Shown here one piece after another: positions 1-7,809 of a stretch of DNA of 18,301 nt; position 1 is the stretch's first letter; each line of letters begins with the position of its first letter. Both the position numbers and the translations under genes were made by a program. Under the pieces are notes generated by a model. The model did not search any database. It was given only the letters and a program-made list of their open reading frames with translations, and was not told the DNA's origin. The DNA comes from Brumimicrobium sp040882265 (GTDB lineage Bacteria; Bacteroidota; Bacteroidia; Flavobacteriales_D; Crocinitomicaceae). Where the stretch lies: positions 1 through 18,301 of the forward strand of contig JBBEBO010000137.1 of the NCBI GenBank assembly GCA_040882265.1, read 5' to 3'.

Positions 1-16
1 ACGGTCGGCACTTTGT

Positions 17-53
17 GCGGTTAAAAACTTACTGGTAAAGTATCCGATACGCA
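17..53. repeat. Left arm of inverted repeat flanking umuDC
   Basis: This arm is the reverse complement of 2003-2039 with one mismatch in 37 positions (49 against 2007); 31 bases in a row (18-48 against 2008-2038) are identical. The similarity continues more weakly inward to about position 69 through an AT-rich stretch with one indel, and stops sharply on the outer side. Positions 4-17 just outside match 14651-14664 in reverse complement, so the window may begin inside a dispersed repeat. The arm carries no gene. Confidence 0.85.
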
Positions 54-210
54 ATAAATATTTTTTAGTAATCGCTTATAACAAATTGTCTGTTTCACAG
101 GTTTTGAATATTTATAAAAGCCCTCAAAATGTAAACTGTCGTTAAACATCAAACAGAAGACAAAAGAGAAGTTTGAATTTGTTGAAATAAGATTAATCTA
201 GATTTAGTTA

Positions 211-239
211 TTGAAAAGTAAATGCATTTCTTAATTTTG
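211..239 (+). promoter_or_regulatory. Promoter of umuDC
   Basis: A TTG at 211-213 is followed, after 18 bases, by TAATTTTG at 232-239, a perfect match to the Bacteroidota -7 element TAnnTTTG with a -33 TTG. The expected transcript start near 245 leaves a leader of about 35 bases before the umuD ATG at 279. Nothing else in 54-210 looks like a gene or signal to me. Confidence 0.6.
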
Positions 240-257
240 ATTATTATTTAATCAAAA
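235..257. promoter_or_regulatory. Dyad over the umuDC -7 element and start site
   Basis: The arms TTTTGATT (235-242) and AATCAAAA (250-257) are perfect reverse complements separated by 7 bases. The dyad covers the end of the -7 element and the predicted transcription start, where a repressor would block initiation. An operator role is inferred from position only. It does not resemble a LexA box that I know, and AT-rich dyads arise by chance. Confidence 0.35.
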
Positions 258-278
258 AAATGAAAAATAAATAAGAAT

Positions 279-713
279 ATGTATTTACCTAAGTTGCTAG
301 ATGTTTATTTTACAGATACTTCTACAAAATTGAAGTTGCCCTTGGTTGAAAATGGGATTAGTGCTGGGTTTCCGTCGCCTGCGGATGATTTCTTGGATTC
401 CTCAATTGACCTGAACAAAGCGTTCATTAAAAATAAATTAGCCACGTTTTTTGCTCGTGTGAAGGGGAATTCGATGAAGGATGTTGGAATTGACGAGGGT
501 GATTTACTGATTGTAGATAAGAGTTTGGAACCAAAAGATAAAAAAATTGCAGTTTGTTTTATTGACGGTGAGTTTACTGTAAAACGAATTAAAATTGAAA
601 AGGATGTGATTTGGCTGATTGCTGAAAATAAAGCGTACTCGCCGATCAAAGTGACCAAGGATAATGATTTTATCATTTGGGGAATTGTAACGAACGTAAT
701 TAAATCATTTTAA
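279..713 (+). CDS. umuD: UmuD-like S24 peptidase, DNA polymerase V accessory subunit
   Basis: A 144-residue protein of the LexA/UmuD S24 family without a DNA-binding domain, the usual size of UmuD. The nucleophile Ser65 lies in KGNSM and the general base Lys102 in FTVKR; their 37-residue spacing matches E. coli UmuD (Ser60/Lys97). A likely RecA-stimulated self-cleavage site is Ala29-Gly30 in ISAGFPSP, Ala replacing the E. coli Cys. Cleaved UmuD' would pair with UmuC as translesion polymerase V. The ATG follows an A-rich leader with no clear Shine-Dalgarno site. The stop overlaps the umuC start (TAATG), indicating translational coupling. It probably acts in the cytoplasm during DNA damage. Confidence 0.95.
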   Translation: MYLPKLLDVYFTDTSTKLKLPLVENGISAGFPSPADDFLDSSIDLNKAFIKNKLATFFARVKGNSMKDVGIDEGDLLIVDKSLEPKDKKIAVCFIDGEFTVKRIKIEKDVIWLIAENKAYSPIKVTKDNDFIIWGIVTNVIKSF

Positions 714-1975
714 TGTTTGCTTTAGTTGATTGTAATAATTTTTATGCTTCTTGTGAGCGTGTGTTTAACCCTAGCTTAAGGAATAAGCCGATTGTCGTGC
801 TCTCAAACAATGATGGGTGTGTGATTGCAAGAAGCAATGAAGCCAAAGCGCTTGGAATCCCCATGGGAGCTCCAGCATTTAAGTTTGAAAAGGAGTTTGA
901 AAAACATAAGATTCATGTGTTCTCATCTAATTTTGCGCTGTATGGAGATATGAGTTCTCGCGTAATGAGTTTATTATCTAATTATACACCTGATATTGAA
1001 ATTTATAGTATTGATGAAGCTTTTTTAAAGTTAAAAGGCTTCAAATATTTTGATTTAAATGCTTATGGTCAGCAAATGCGTTATGATGTGAATAAGTCAA
1101 CAGGGATTCCTGTAAGTATAGGAATAGCACCTACAAAAGTTTTAGCAAAAGTAGCCAATCGCATTGCCAAAAAGTATTCTAATCGTTTAAACGGCAATTA
1201 TGTGATTGATAATGAATATAAAAGAATAAAAGCGTTAAAGTGGTTGAAAATTGAAGATGTTTGGGGTATTGGAAGACAACACACAAAACGTTTACAAGCT
1301 CAGGGAATATTGACAGCTTATGATTTTGTACAATATCCAGATGATTGGGTACGGAAAAATTTTGCGGTTGTTGGTTTGCGTTTAAAAATGGAGTTAGAAG
1401 GAAAGTCCGTTTTGAGCATGGAGGAAATAAAACAAAAAAAATCGATTGCTACAACACGGACATTTGATAAGAATTATTCTGATTTAGTAACTGTTCAGGA
1501 GCGTGTTTCAACTTTTGCGATTACCTGTGCTGAAAAATTGAGAAAACAGCATTCATGCTGTAACGCTGTTATGGTTTTTGTTCATACAAACAGACACAGG
1601 AATGATCAGCCACAGTGCAGCAAAAACATTGTGGTACAAACAGATTATCCCACAAACTCAAGTATAGAGATTGTTAAATATGCTACAAGAGGTCTCGATG
1701 CGATTTTTAAACAAGGGTATTCTTATAAAAAGGCGGGTGTAATTGTAATGAAGCTTACGCCTGAAAATGAAAAACAAATGAATTTATTTACTTTAGAGCA
1801 TCCAAAGCATAAGTTATTAATGGCAACAATGGATCGTTTGAATGATTCTATTGGACAAAAGAAAGTAAGATTAGCGTGTCAAGATCTAAAACACACATGG
1901 AAGATGAAACAGGAAAAAATGTCAGCTAAGTATACTACGCAACTCGATGAGGTGATAATAGTAAAAGCGTTTTAG
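713..1975 (+). CDS. umuC: UmuC-like Y-family DNA polymerase (Pol V catalytic subunit)
   Basis: At 420 residues this matches full-length UmuC. The Y-family palm is present: Asp6 in LVDCNNFYASCE, and Asp101-Glu102 in YSIDEAF, the metal-binding acidic residues at E. coli numbering. The helix-hairpin-helix thumb region lies near 180-200 (WGIG), the little-finger domain around 240-350, and a sliding-clamp-binding peptide QMNLF at 355-359. It copies across lesions with reduced fidelity, with UmuD' as partner. The ATG overlaps the umuD stop by one base, so the pair is one operon. No catalytic residue is missing, so it should be active. The operon lies between inverted repeats that end about 30 bases past the stop. 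Confidence 0.96.
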   Translation: MFALVDCNNFYASCERVFNPSLRNKPIVVLSNNDGCVIARSNEAKALGIPMGAPAFKFEKEFEKHKIHVFSSNFALYGDMSSRVMSLLSNYTPDIEIYSIDEAFLKLKGFKYFDLNAYGQQMRYDVNKSTGIPVSIGIAPTKVLAKVANRIAKKYSNRLNGNYVIDNEYKRIKALKWLKIEDVWGIGRQHTKRLQAQGILTAYDFVQYPDDWVRKNFAVVGLRLKMELEGKSVLSMEEIKQKKSIATTRTFDKNYSDLVTVQERVSTFAITCAEKLRKQHSCCNAVMVFVHTNRHRNDQPQCSKNIVVQTDYPTNSSIEIVKYATRGLDAIFKQGYSYKKAGVIVMKLTPENEKQMNLFTLEHPKHKLLMATMDRLNDSIGQKKVRLACQDLKHTWKMKQEKMSAKYTTQLDEVIIVKAF

Positions 1976-2002
1976 TAGTAATCAAAACTTAAAATATTTA
2001 AA

Positions 2003-2039
2003 TGCGGATCGGATACTTTACCAGTAAGTTTTTAACCGC
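2003..2039. repeat. Right arm of inverted repeat flanking umuDC
   Basis: Reverse complement of 17-53 (36 of 37 positions), with weaker similarity running back to about 1987, just past the umuC stop. With the left arm it defines a 2.0-kb unit holding only umuD, umuC and their promoter. No transposase or recombinase gene lies inside. Confidence 0.85.
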
Positions 2040-2160
2040 GGAGAACGGGAAGAAACGCCATTGCGACCTCTTTGCCCATCCCTAGTGGGCTTTAAAGACG
2101 CTATAGGTCATTACAGGAGCACTTAAGACTGGCGAGAAGCACCAATTATATTCGTATATC
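2040..2160. other. GC-richer structured intergenic stretch, function unknown
   Basis: This part of the 312-base gap between umuC and yqgE is visibly richer in G and C than its surroundings. It can form a hairpin of GCCCA (2074-2078) with TGGGC (2086-2090) around a 7-base loop, inside a wider pairing of GACCT (2065-2069) with AGGTC (2105-2109). I see no reading frame of use and no U-tract, so it is not an evident terminator. A structured RNA or part of a mobile repeat is possible; I do not recognise the family. Confidence 0.3.
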
Positions 2161-2185
2161 AGTAAATTCGAAAAATCTTTATTTA

Positions 2186-2208
2186 ACTGGTAAAGATCCC
2201 GATGGGCA
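2186..2208. repeat. Third, degenerate copy of the umuDC-flanking repeat
   Basis: ACTGGTAAAG is followed by ATCCCGAT and then GCA, matching positions 31-53 of the left arm apart from small indels and two substitutions. The copy has the same orientation as the left arm and is inverted to the right arm at 2003-2039. The two right-hand copies enclose the GC-richer structured stretch. Confidence 0.6.
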
Positions 2209-2287
2209 TTAATATTTAATTTTAAACCAAACGGTTACAGTAAATTCAAAGCCCGATGTATTGATAAGTGAACTATGAGAAACTGCC

Positions 2288-2863
2288 CTAATTAGCATTA
2301 AAATCAAGAGGAGAACGAGATAATATATCGTATTTCTTACCTTCTCTTCGCATATATTTTGACCAAATATCTGTAACGCTAGCATCCATAATCTCACCAG
2401 GATTTATAACTGGAGCAACAATCCAGGAGTGATTGTCGATTTCTTCCTGTAACTGACCAGCACTCCATCCAGAATATCCAAGAAAAAAGCGTACTTGAGT
2501 GGGCAAGATTTTTTTGTCGTCAATTTGTTGTTTTAAATCATCATAACTACCTCCTATATAAATCCCATCGTCAACTTCAACACTGTCTTTAATTTGAGTG
2601 CCAACTGTATGTAAGAAAAAAATATGTTCTGTTTGTACTGGTCCACCAATACTGATGTTTGTACTTATATCTGGAAAGTTTTTAGCAATTTCTTTTAAAT
2701 CAATATCTAGAAAATTATTTAGTACGAAACCGAAAGTTCCTTCACTATTATGGTCGCATAAGTACACAACAGCGCGACCAAAGTAATCATCTTCAGTAAA
2801 AGGATCAGAAATTAATACCCGTCCTTTAAGTGCCCTTCTTTTGTTACTAAATGATAAATCCAT
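2288..2863 (-). CDS. yqgE: YqgE/AlgH family protein (UPF0301)
   Basis: A 191-residue protein of the YqgE/AlgH (DUF179) family, about full length. Recognisable parts are the N-terminal GRVLISDPF, then YLCDHNSEGTFGFVLN, the IGGPV turn near 73-77, and FLGYSGWSAGQL with a following acidic helix near 128-140, the family's most conserved stretch. Its biochemical function is not established; AlgH was first linked to alginate regulation in Pseudomonas. No signal peptide or membrane helix is present, so it is cytosolic. It lies 84 bases after lptD on the same strand and may be co-transcribed, though a weak -7-like TATAATTG sits at 2881-2888. It converges with umuDC. Confidence 0.93.
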   Translation of the reverse strand: MDLSFSNKRRALKGRVLISDPFTEDDYFGRAVVYLCDHNSEGTFGFVLNNFLDIDLKEIAKNFPDISTNISIGGPVQTEHIFFLHTVGTQIKDSVEVDDGIYIGGSYDDLKQQIDDKKILPTQVRFFLGYSGWSAGQLQEEIDNHSWIVAPVINPGEIMDASVTDIWSKYMRREGKKYDILSRSPLDFNAN

Positions 2864-2947
2864 ATTCAGTTTGAAAAATACAATTATAATCTATTTCTTC
2901 TTATTAAAACGTCAAAAACTTTTGAATAGTTTGAAATTGAAAAATTT

Positions 2948-5500
2948 TTACAGAAACTCAGGTGGTTTTCTCAATTCAAGTTTGGCACTTTGGAATAATG
3001 CAGAAGTTGCGTTAAAACGTACTAAAAAACTTTGTTGTCCTCCAACTGGAGTCCAGAAAAAAGCAAGTTGCCAACAGTGCATATCGCGATTCAACGATAG
3101 TCTTGTTTGTGTGAGCTCTCCTTTAGAAATATCATAGTTAGAGTTTATTCCAAGCTTCCAGCGCTCAGTAAAACTTACATCACCTGTTAATGAAATGTTT
3201 TGCGTTTTGTTATAGCGCTCATTTTGATATGCTGCTGAATCTGTATTTCTATTTAGATACCAAGTATGTGTTACATTGACTTTCCAAGGAATATCAAAAT
3301 CAATTATTTCATGAGGATTCATAGAGTAGTATTGAAAGTCACCTCCCCATACTTCGGAAATTTCTTGTTGATTCTCTCGAATTTTTTCTTTAGATTTTTT
3401 TGAAGCAAATGTGAAAGTTGTAGATACATTGGCACTTACAAAACGTCCTAAACTTTGATTGTTGTTTATTGCAAACTCGTCATAAGAGCGTCCATTTGAC
3501 TCTTTCCATGCGTACGGAGAAAAACTTCCTCTTGAAACAAAGCTCAGTGCTGGTAATGGAGATACTCTCATTTGTAGACTAACGTCTGACAATTTCATCG
3601 AATCTTTAAAAACATCATAATTACCAGAAAGAGAGAGGGCGTCAATAATTCTTGTTTTTTTGAATTCCTCTAAAGAATCTTTTCTATTAGGAGATTTTAG
3701 CTCAAAAGTGTTGTTCAATGAATAACTAATTTGTCCAACTTCTCTTCCTACTGATTCACGATACAAACTTCTTTCATAGGGTGAGTAGCTTATTTCTTCA
3801 CCATTTGGACCAACATTGTCGGTAACAAATGAACTTAAGTTTGGTTTATAAGTAAATGAAACTCTAGGAGTCATTACATGTCTCATTTTCATATCAGGAC
3901 TGCCTATAAAACTGTAATAAGCGTATAGATTCGTAGAAAAATCGAGATTTCCAGATACGTCTTGAGAAAGTCCCATATCTCTTAATGTATCTATAACTTG
4001 TTTGTCTTGAACTGGGTCGTAAGAACGCTCTATAGACTGAAAATTCATACGTAGGTTATAGTTTACGGAGCTGTTCATTGTAACGATTTGATTAAATAGC
4101 TGTATCGGGTAATTCATACCAGCCTGATGCCTAATTCCATTTTGAAACTGATTTTGCATGAGATCAAATCTTCTTTGTTGGAGAAGGGTGTCTGCAATAA
4201 CACCTCTATTTTTGGCTTCAAGAGAATAAGTCATTCCTAGTTTTTCATACCATTTCTCACTACCTACATTGTTTTTTCTCAATGCCTTTAAAGGAAAAAA
4301 TCGATTGACATTGACATTTAAAGTTGGTAAATCTAAATCCATATTTCCAGAAACACTATTTTGTTTTAATGCAGTTTTAAGTCCCATAGTTACAGGTTTT
4401 CCAGGAAAACTACGAGTGAGGTTTATATCTGAGTTGAAGTTGTTTTGAAAATATTGATCACTGATTGGGTCAAGAGTTGTTTGACCGTTATTGTCAGATA
4501 GAAAGTTCACCCTTGAATTAAAGTTCCAGTAAGGATTAGCTTTAGCTTCTTGTCTGTGATTCCATTGAACTGTGATTTTTTGACCTCTAGCTGTATCAGC
4601 AGGGAAGGGTTGTTTAAAAGAACCATAACCCAAATTTAGATTACCAGTGTATTTATACCTTTTTTTATAGTCGGTTTGATTACGAATTTCAAAAGTTCCT
4701 TGAGAATAAAAACTTCCGTAAAAAGTTGTCTGTACGTTGTCCGATTTCTCAAGCGGAAAATAGTAGCCCAGATCCTGAAAGCCAAACCCAAATTGAGAAG
4801 CGGGAACAACCATTGGAAACATTAACCCAGCAGTTTCTTTATCTTTCGTTGGAATAACGCTGTAGGGAAGTCCCAGAGGAGTTGGTATTCCTTTAACCCA
4901 TAGATTCATTGGGCCAGTAGCAATCCTCTCCTCAGGAACCATCACAGCTTTGGAGAGTTGAAAATGAAAGTGTGGCTCATCTAGTTCACATGTTGTAAAT
5001 TTTCCCTGTGTGAAATGAATTTGTTCATTGGTATGTCTTTTAGCAACACCCATGTGCAAATACATTTCTTCTTGCTGGGTTTTAAGTTCTTCAATATAAC
5101 CTTTTTCTGTTTCAAAGTTGTAGCGAATACTTGCTGCAGTAAAAGACTCAGCCCCTTCTTCAAATTTTGGGATTCCAACACGATTGCCTTCTTCATCAAG
5201 TGTGTAGACAGCATAAACTTCTTTTTTGTCAGTATCCATTTCAATTAAGTCAGCTGTCAAAACAATCCCATCGTATTTTACTTCGGCTTCACCGTAAAGC
5301 GAAATTTTATCTGACTTTAAATCTGCTGTAATAGAATCTCTACAAGAATAGTAAGTAGTGCTTTCCATTGAATCGTCTTCTCGATAAATGCGTTTTTTTT
5401 CGAGTGTATCACCTTCACTTTGAGCATAAATTGCTGGGGTTAATAGAATTATTAACAATGAAACGACGAAAAAATGCTTTATGGAATATTTTTTGCTCAA
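2948..5500 (-). CDS. lptD: LPS-assembly outer-membrane protein LptD
   Basis: An 850-residue LptD of the Bacteroidota type. Residues 1-26 form a signal peptide ending IYA before Gln27. An OstA-like jelly roll follows (about 50-200: DSITADLKSDKISLYGEAEV and later QGKFTTCELDEPHFHF), then a long barrel rich in alternating aromatic strands to the C-terminal PPEFL. It receives LPS from the periplasmic Lpt bridge and inserts it into the outer leaflet. I see cysteines in YYSCRDS, FTTCELD and DMHCWQ, but not the paired-cysteine arrangement of E. coli LptD. The start is probably TTG at 5498-5500; no ATG lies between it and the upstream in-frame stop. It is transcribed divergently from the amidase gene. 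Confidence 0.93.
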   Translation of the reverse strand: MSKKYSIKHFFVVSLLIILLTPAIYAQSEGDTLEKKRIYREDDSMESTTYYSCRDSITADLKSDKISLYGEAEVKYDGIVLTADLIEMDTDKKEVYAVYTLDEEGNRVGIPKFEEGAESFTAASIRYNFETEKGYIEELKTQQEEMYLHMGVAKRHTNEQIHFTQGKFTTCELDEPHFHFQLSKAVMVPEERIATGPMNLWVKGIPTPLGLPYSVIPTKDKETAGLMFPMVVPASQFGFGFQDLGYYFPLEKSDNVQTTFYGSFYSQGTFEIRNQTDYKKRYKYTGNLNLGYGSFKQPFPADTARGQKITVQWNHRQEAKANPYWNFNSRVNFLSDNNGQTTLDPISDQYFQNNFNSDINLTRSFPGKPVTMGLKTALKQNSVSGNMDLDLPTLNVNVNRFFPLKALRKNNVGSEKWYEKLGMTYSLEAKNRGVIADTLLQQRRFDLMQNQFQNGIRHQAGMNYPIQLFNQIVTMNSSVNYNLRMNFQSIERSYDPVQDKQVIDTLRDMGLSQDVSGNLDFSTNLYAYYSFIGSPDMKMRHVMTPRVSFTYKPNLSSFVTDNVGPNGEEISYSPYERSLYRESVGREVGQISYSLNNTFELKSPNRKDSLEEFKKTRIIDALSLSGNYDVFKDSMKLSDVSLQMRVSPLPALSFVSRGSFSPYAWKESNGRSYDEFAINNNQSLGRFVSANVSTTFTFASKKSKEKIRENQQEISEVWGGDFQYYSMNPHEIIDFDIPWKVNVTHTWYLNRNTDSAAYQNERYNKTQNISLTGDVSFTERWKLGINSNYDISKGELTQTRLSLNRDMHCWQLAFFWTPVGGQQSFLVRFNATSALFQSAKLELRKPPEFL

Positions 5501-5510
5501 GTTGAACCTA

Positions 5511-5518
5511 TATATTTG
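5511..5518 (+). promoter_or_regulatory. -7 element for the amidase-mlaD operon
   Basis: TATATTTG fits the Bacteroidota -7 consensus TAnnTTTG exactly. A TTG at 5493-5495 is only 15 bases upstream, a short spacing, so the -33 part is uncertain. A start near 5525 precedes the GTG chosen for the amidase but lies downstream of the alternative ATG at 5474, which argues for the GTG. Confidence 0.45.
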
Positions 5519-5543
5519 TATAATAACGTGTACAAAACGGATG

Positions 5544-5551
5544 CAAAACTA
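5544..5551 (-). promoter_or_regulatory. -7 element for lptD
   Basis: On the minus strand this reads TAGTTTTG, an exact TAnnTTTG match. Transcription would begin near 5538 and give a leader of about 37 bases to the TTG start at 5500. No clear -33 TTG is seen. It faces the plus-strand -7 element at 5511-5518, so the two promoters overlap. Confidence 0.4.
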
Positions 5552-5566
5552 AAAAATTACATTATT

Positions 5567-6697
5567 GTGTGGTCATTTAATTCAAAAACAGTTTTATTTT
5601 TTTCAGTTTTTTTCTTTCTATCTATTGTGATAGGACAAGATGAGCTTGATGAAGTGCTATCTAGCGGTATAAAAACTGTTGTTATAGATCCTGGACATGG
5701 AGGTAAAGATCCAGGTTGTCATGGTCATATTTCGAATGAAAAGAAAGTCGTACTTGAGATAGGTCTAAAGTTGGGGGAGTATATTAAAGAGAAATATCCT
5801 GATATAAATGTTATTTTCACAAGAGATGAGGATGTTTTTGTTGAATTAGATGAACGTGCTAAAATAGCAAATGATAATAAAGCAGATTTATTTATTTGTA
5901 TTCATGCAAATGCAGCAGGAGAAGCTGCCTATGGTGCAGAGACTTATGTTTTAGGTCTGCATAGAAGTGAAAGTCAACAGAAAGTGGCAGAGCGTGAAAA
6001 TAACATTATTCATTTCGAAAAAAACAGTGAAGAAAAGTATAAAGATTTTGACTTATCTCCTGATGCTATTATTGCTAAACAGCTTCAACTAAGCGTTTTT
6101 TTAGATCAAAGCATTGACTTTGCAGCTAAACTACAGTCACAATTCAAGTCTATTGGTCGACACGATAGAGGAGTAAAACAGGCTGGATTTTTAGTGTTAT
6201 ACAAAACAACTATGCCTAGTGTGCTTATAGAAACTGGATTTTTAACGAATAAAAAAGAGGAGTTGTTTTTAAATGATCCTGCCAACCAAATTAAAATGGC
6301 AAACTCTATTTTTAAAGCTTTTCAAGAGTACAAAAGTCAAGTTGAAGGTGTAAACTTATTGGTTGAAGATGGAAAAGGCTTTCAAGAGGATGTAAAAAAA
6401 GAAATTAAAAATGCTAAAGAAGAAAAGAAAGACCAAGTATATTTTAAAGTTCAAATAGAAACATCCAAAACACAACTAGAATTGACTGACCCTAGATTTG
6501 ATGGTGTTTTTGTAAGTGAATATGTCCAAGGTGATTTGTATAAATATACTTCAGGAACTTTTGAGGAAGATATTAATGAAGCCAACGAATATAAAAATGT
6601 TATGAAAGAAAAAGGATTTGAACATGCTTTTGTTGTTGCGTTTCAAAATGGTGAACGAATTTCTATGACAGAAGCATTAAAATTGGTCGAGAAATAG
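5567..6697 (+). CDS. N-acetylmuramoyl-L-alanine amidase (Amidase_3) with C-terminal SPOR-like region
   Basis: A secreted zinc amidase cleaving the lactyl-Ala bond between glycan strand and stem peptide of peptidoglycan. Numbered from the GTG at 5567 (376 residues): signal peptide 1-23; Zn ligands His44 (DPGHGG), Glu58 (NEKK) and His113 (CIHAN); catalytic Glu222 (VLIETGFL). The last 75 residues (YFKVQIETSK to VVAFQNGERI) resemble the SPOR-like tail of Bacteroidota amidases, which may bind septal peptidoglycan. An ATG at 5474 is in frame but would add a poor 31-residue prefix, overlap lptD and precede the likely promoter. It heads the plus-strand gene run, 65 bases before mlaD. Confidence 0.93.
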   Translation: MWSFNSKTVLFFSVFFFLSIVIGQDELDEVLSSGIKTVVIDPGHGGKDPGCHGHISNEKKVVLEIGLKLGEYIKEKYPDINVIFTRDEDVFVELDERAKIANDNKADLFICIHANAAGEAAYGAETYVLGLHRSESQQKVAERENNIIHFEKNSEEKYKDFDLSPDAIIAKQLQLSVFLDQSIDFAAKLQSQFKSIGRHDRGVKQAGFLVLYKTTMPSVLIETGFLTNKKEELFLNDPANQIKMANSIFKAFQEYKSQVEGVNLLVEDGKGFQEDVKKEIKNAKEEKKDQVYFKVQIETSKTQLELTDPRFDGVFVSEYVQGDLYKYTSGTFEEDINEANEYKNVMKEKGFEHAFVVAFQNGERISMTEALKLVEK

Positions 6698-6762
6698 AAT
6701 TTACTCCTTTTTGGTGATGTTTTTCAGAATAATCCTATTATTTTAGCACAAAAATCAAAACA

Positions 6763-7803
6763 TTGAAAGTTTCAAAAGAATTTAAAACAGGATTGGTTGT
6801 CATTTTATCTGTAGCACTGCTCATTTTTGGTGTAAACTACTTAAAAGGCAACAGCTTTTTTGGAGGTGACGATATTTATTACGCTTACTTCCCAACATCT
6901 GGAACTTTAACACCTTCCTCTCCCGTTACCTTAAATGGAGTTGAAGTAGGTAAAGTACTCTCTGTTGATTTGGTTAACCCCAATCAATATGTTGATCCGA
7001 ATAAGCGTGTACTTGTGAAATTTAATGTGCAGACCGAAGATCTTCATTTGGCAATGGAGTCGGGTATTGAAATAGTTCCTGGCGTTCTTTCAACAGGTAT
7101 CCAAATCGAACAAAATTTCATTGGAGATAAAGGATTTCACGAAGTAGGCGATACGTTAAATGGAACTGTAAGTCAGGAGATAACAGAACAAATTTCAGAT
7201 CAATTACTACCAGTAAAACGGAAAATGGAAGACCTTATGACTTCAGTGGAGGGAATTGTAAATTCAATCACTGTCTTTTGGGATACTTCAGCAGCGTACA
7301 CTTTAGATCAAGGTTTAAATGAAGTAAAAATAGCCATTTCAAGATTTGGAAATGTAGCTTATAATATTGATGAATTAATTGATGAAGAAAAAGTCAAATT
7401 AGGTCGCATTTTTGATAATGTAGAAAACATTACAGAAAACTTTAAAAAGACGAATGACGAAATTCAAAAAGCAGTTGGAAATGTTACTCAACTTACAGAC
7501 ACATTGTTAACAGCTGATTTTAAATTAGCGATAAAAGAAGCTACAACTACTCTGCAAACAGTCAATAGTCTCTTAGAAGAAACATCGAAAGGTGAGGGAA
7601 CCCTCGGTAAGCTTCTTGAAGATGAACAATTGTATAACGAATTAAATACTACAAATAGAAAACTACAAGAGCTTGTCGAAGACATACAGGTTCATCCAGA
7701 ACGCTACATTCATATTTCAGTATTTGGATCAAAAACCAAAGGAGCTCCTTTAACTAAAGATGAGGAGAGGAAGCTGAAGAAAGTTTTAGATACAATTAAA
7801 TAG
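6763..7803 (+). CDS. mlaD: MlaD/MCE-domain lipid-transport protein
   Basis: A 346-residue protein with one N-terminal membrane helix (about 11-27, LVVILSVALLIFGVNYL), an MCE domain (about 37-120, YYAYFPTSGTLTPSSPVTLNGVEVGKV) and a long, probably helical C-terminal part (about 200-310). In the Mla system such proteins form periplasmic hexamers anchored in the inner membrane that pass phospholipids between the membranes, working with MlaE and MlaF, which are not in this window. The start is TTG at 6763: MKVSKEFKTG is the usual beginning in this group and no ATG lies nearby. Neighbouring amidase and redox genes follow a gene order I recall from other Flavobacteriales. Substrate and direction cannot be read from sequence. 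Confidence 0.9.
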   Translation: MKVSKEFKTGLVVILSVALLIFGVNYLKGNSFFGGDDIYYAYFPTSGTLTPSSPVTLNGVEVGKVLSVDLVNPNQYVDPNKRVLVKFNVQTEDLHLAMESGIEIVPGVLSTGIQIEQNFIGDKGFHEVGDTLNGTVSQEITEQISDQLLPVKRKMEDLMTSVEGIVNSITVFWDTSAAYTLDQGLNEVKIAISRFGNVAYNIDELIDEEKVKLGRIFDNVENITENFKKTNDEIQKAVGNVTQLTDTLLTADFKLAIKEATTTLQTVNSLLEETSKGEGTLGKLLEDEQLYNELNTTNRKLQELVEDIQVHPERYIHISVFGSKTKGAPLTKDEERKLKKVLDTIK

Positions 7804-7809
7804 ACATAC

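Noticed and set aside
2003..2208. Integron attC-like site, because of facing repeats beside a gene cassette-like umuDC
   Set aside because: The arms do not end in the GTTRRRY/RYYYAAC core, no integrase is present, and the repeats bracket an operon with its own promoter rather than lie at one side of a promoterless cassette.
2841..3137. Plus-strand open frame of 98 codons
   Set aside because: It lies over the start of yqgE and the 3' end of lptD on the opposite strand; its product has no recognisable features and lptD is clearly the real gene.
5474..5566. In-frame ATG extension of the amidase
   Set aside because: It overlaps lptD, precedes the likely promoter, and puts a non-signal prefix ahead of a good signal peptide that begins at GTG 5567.
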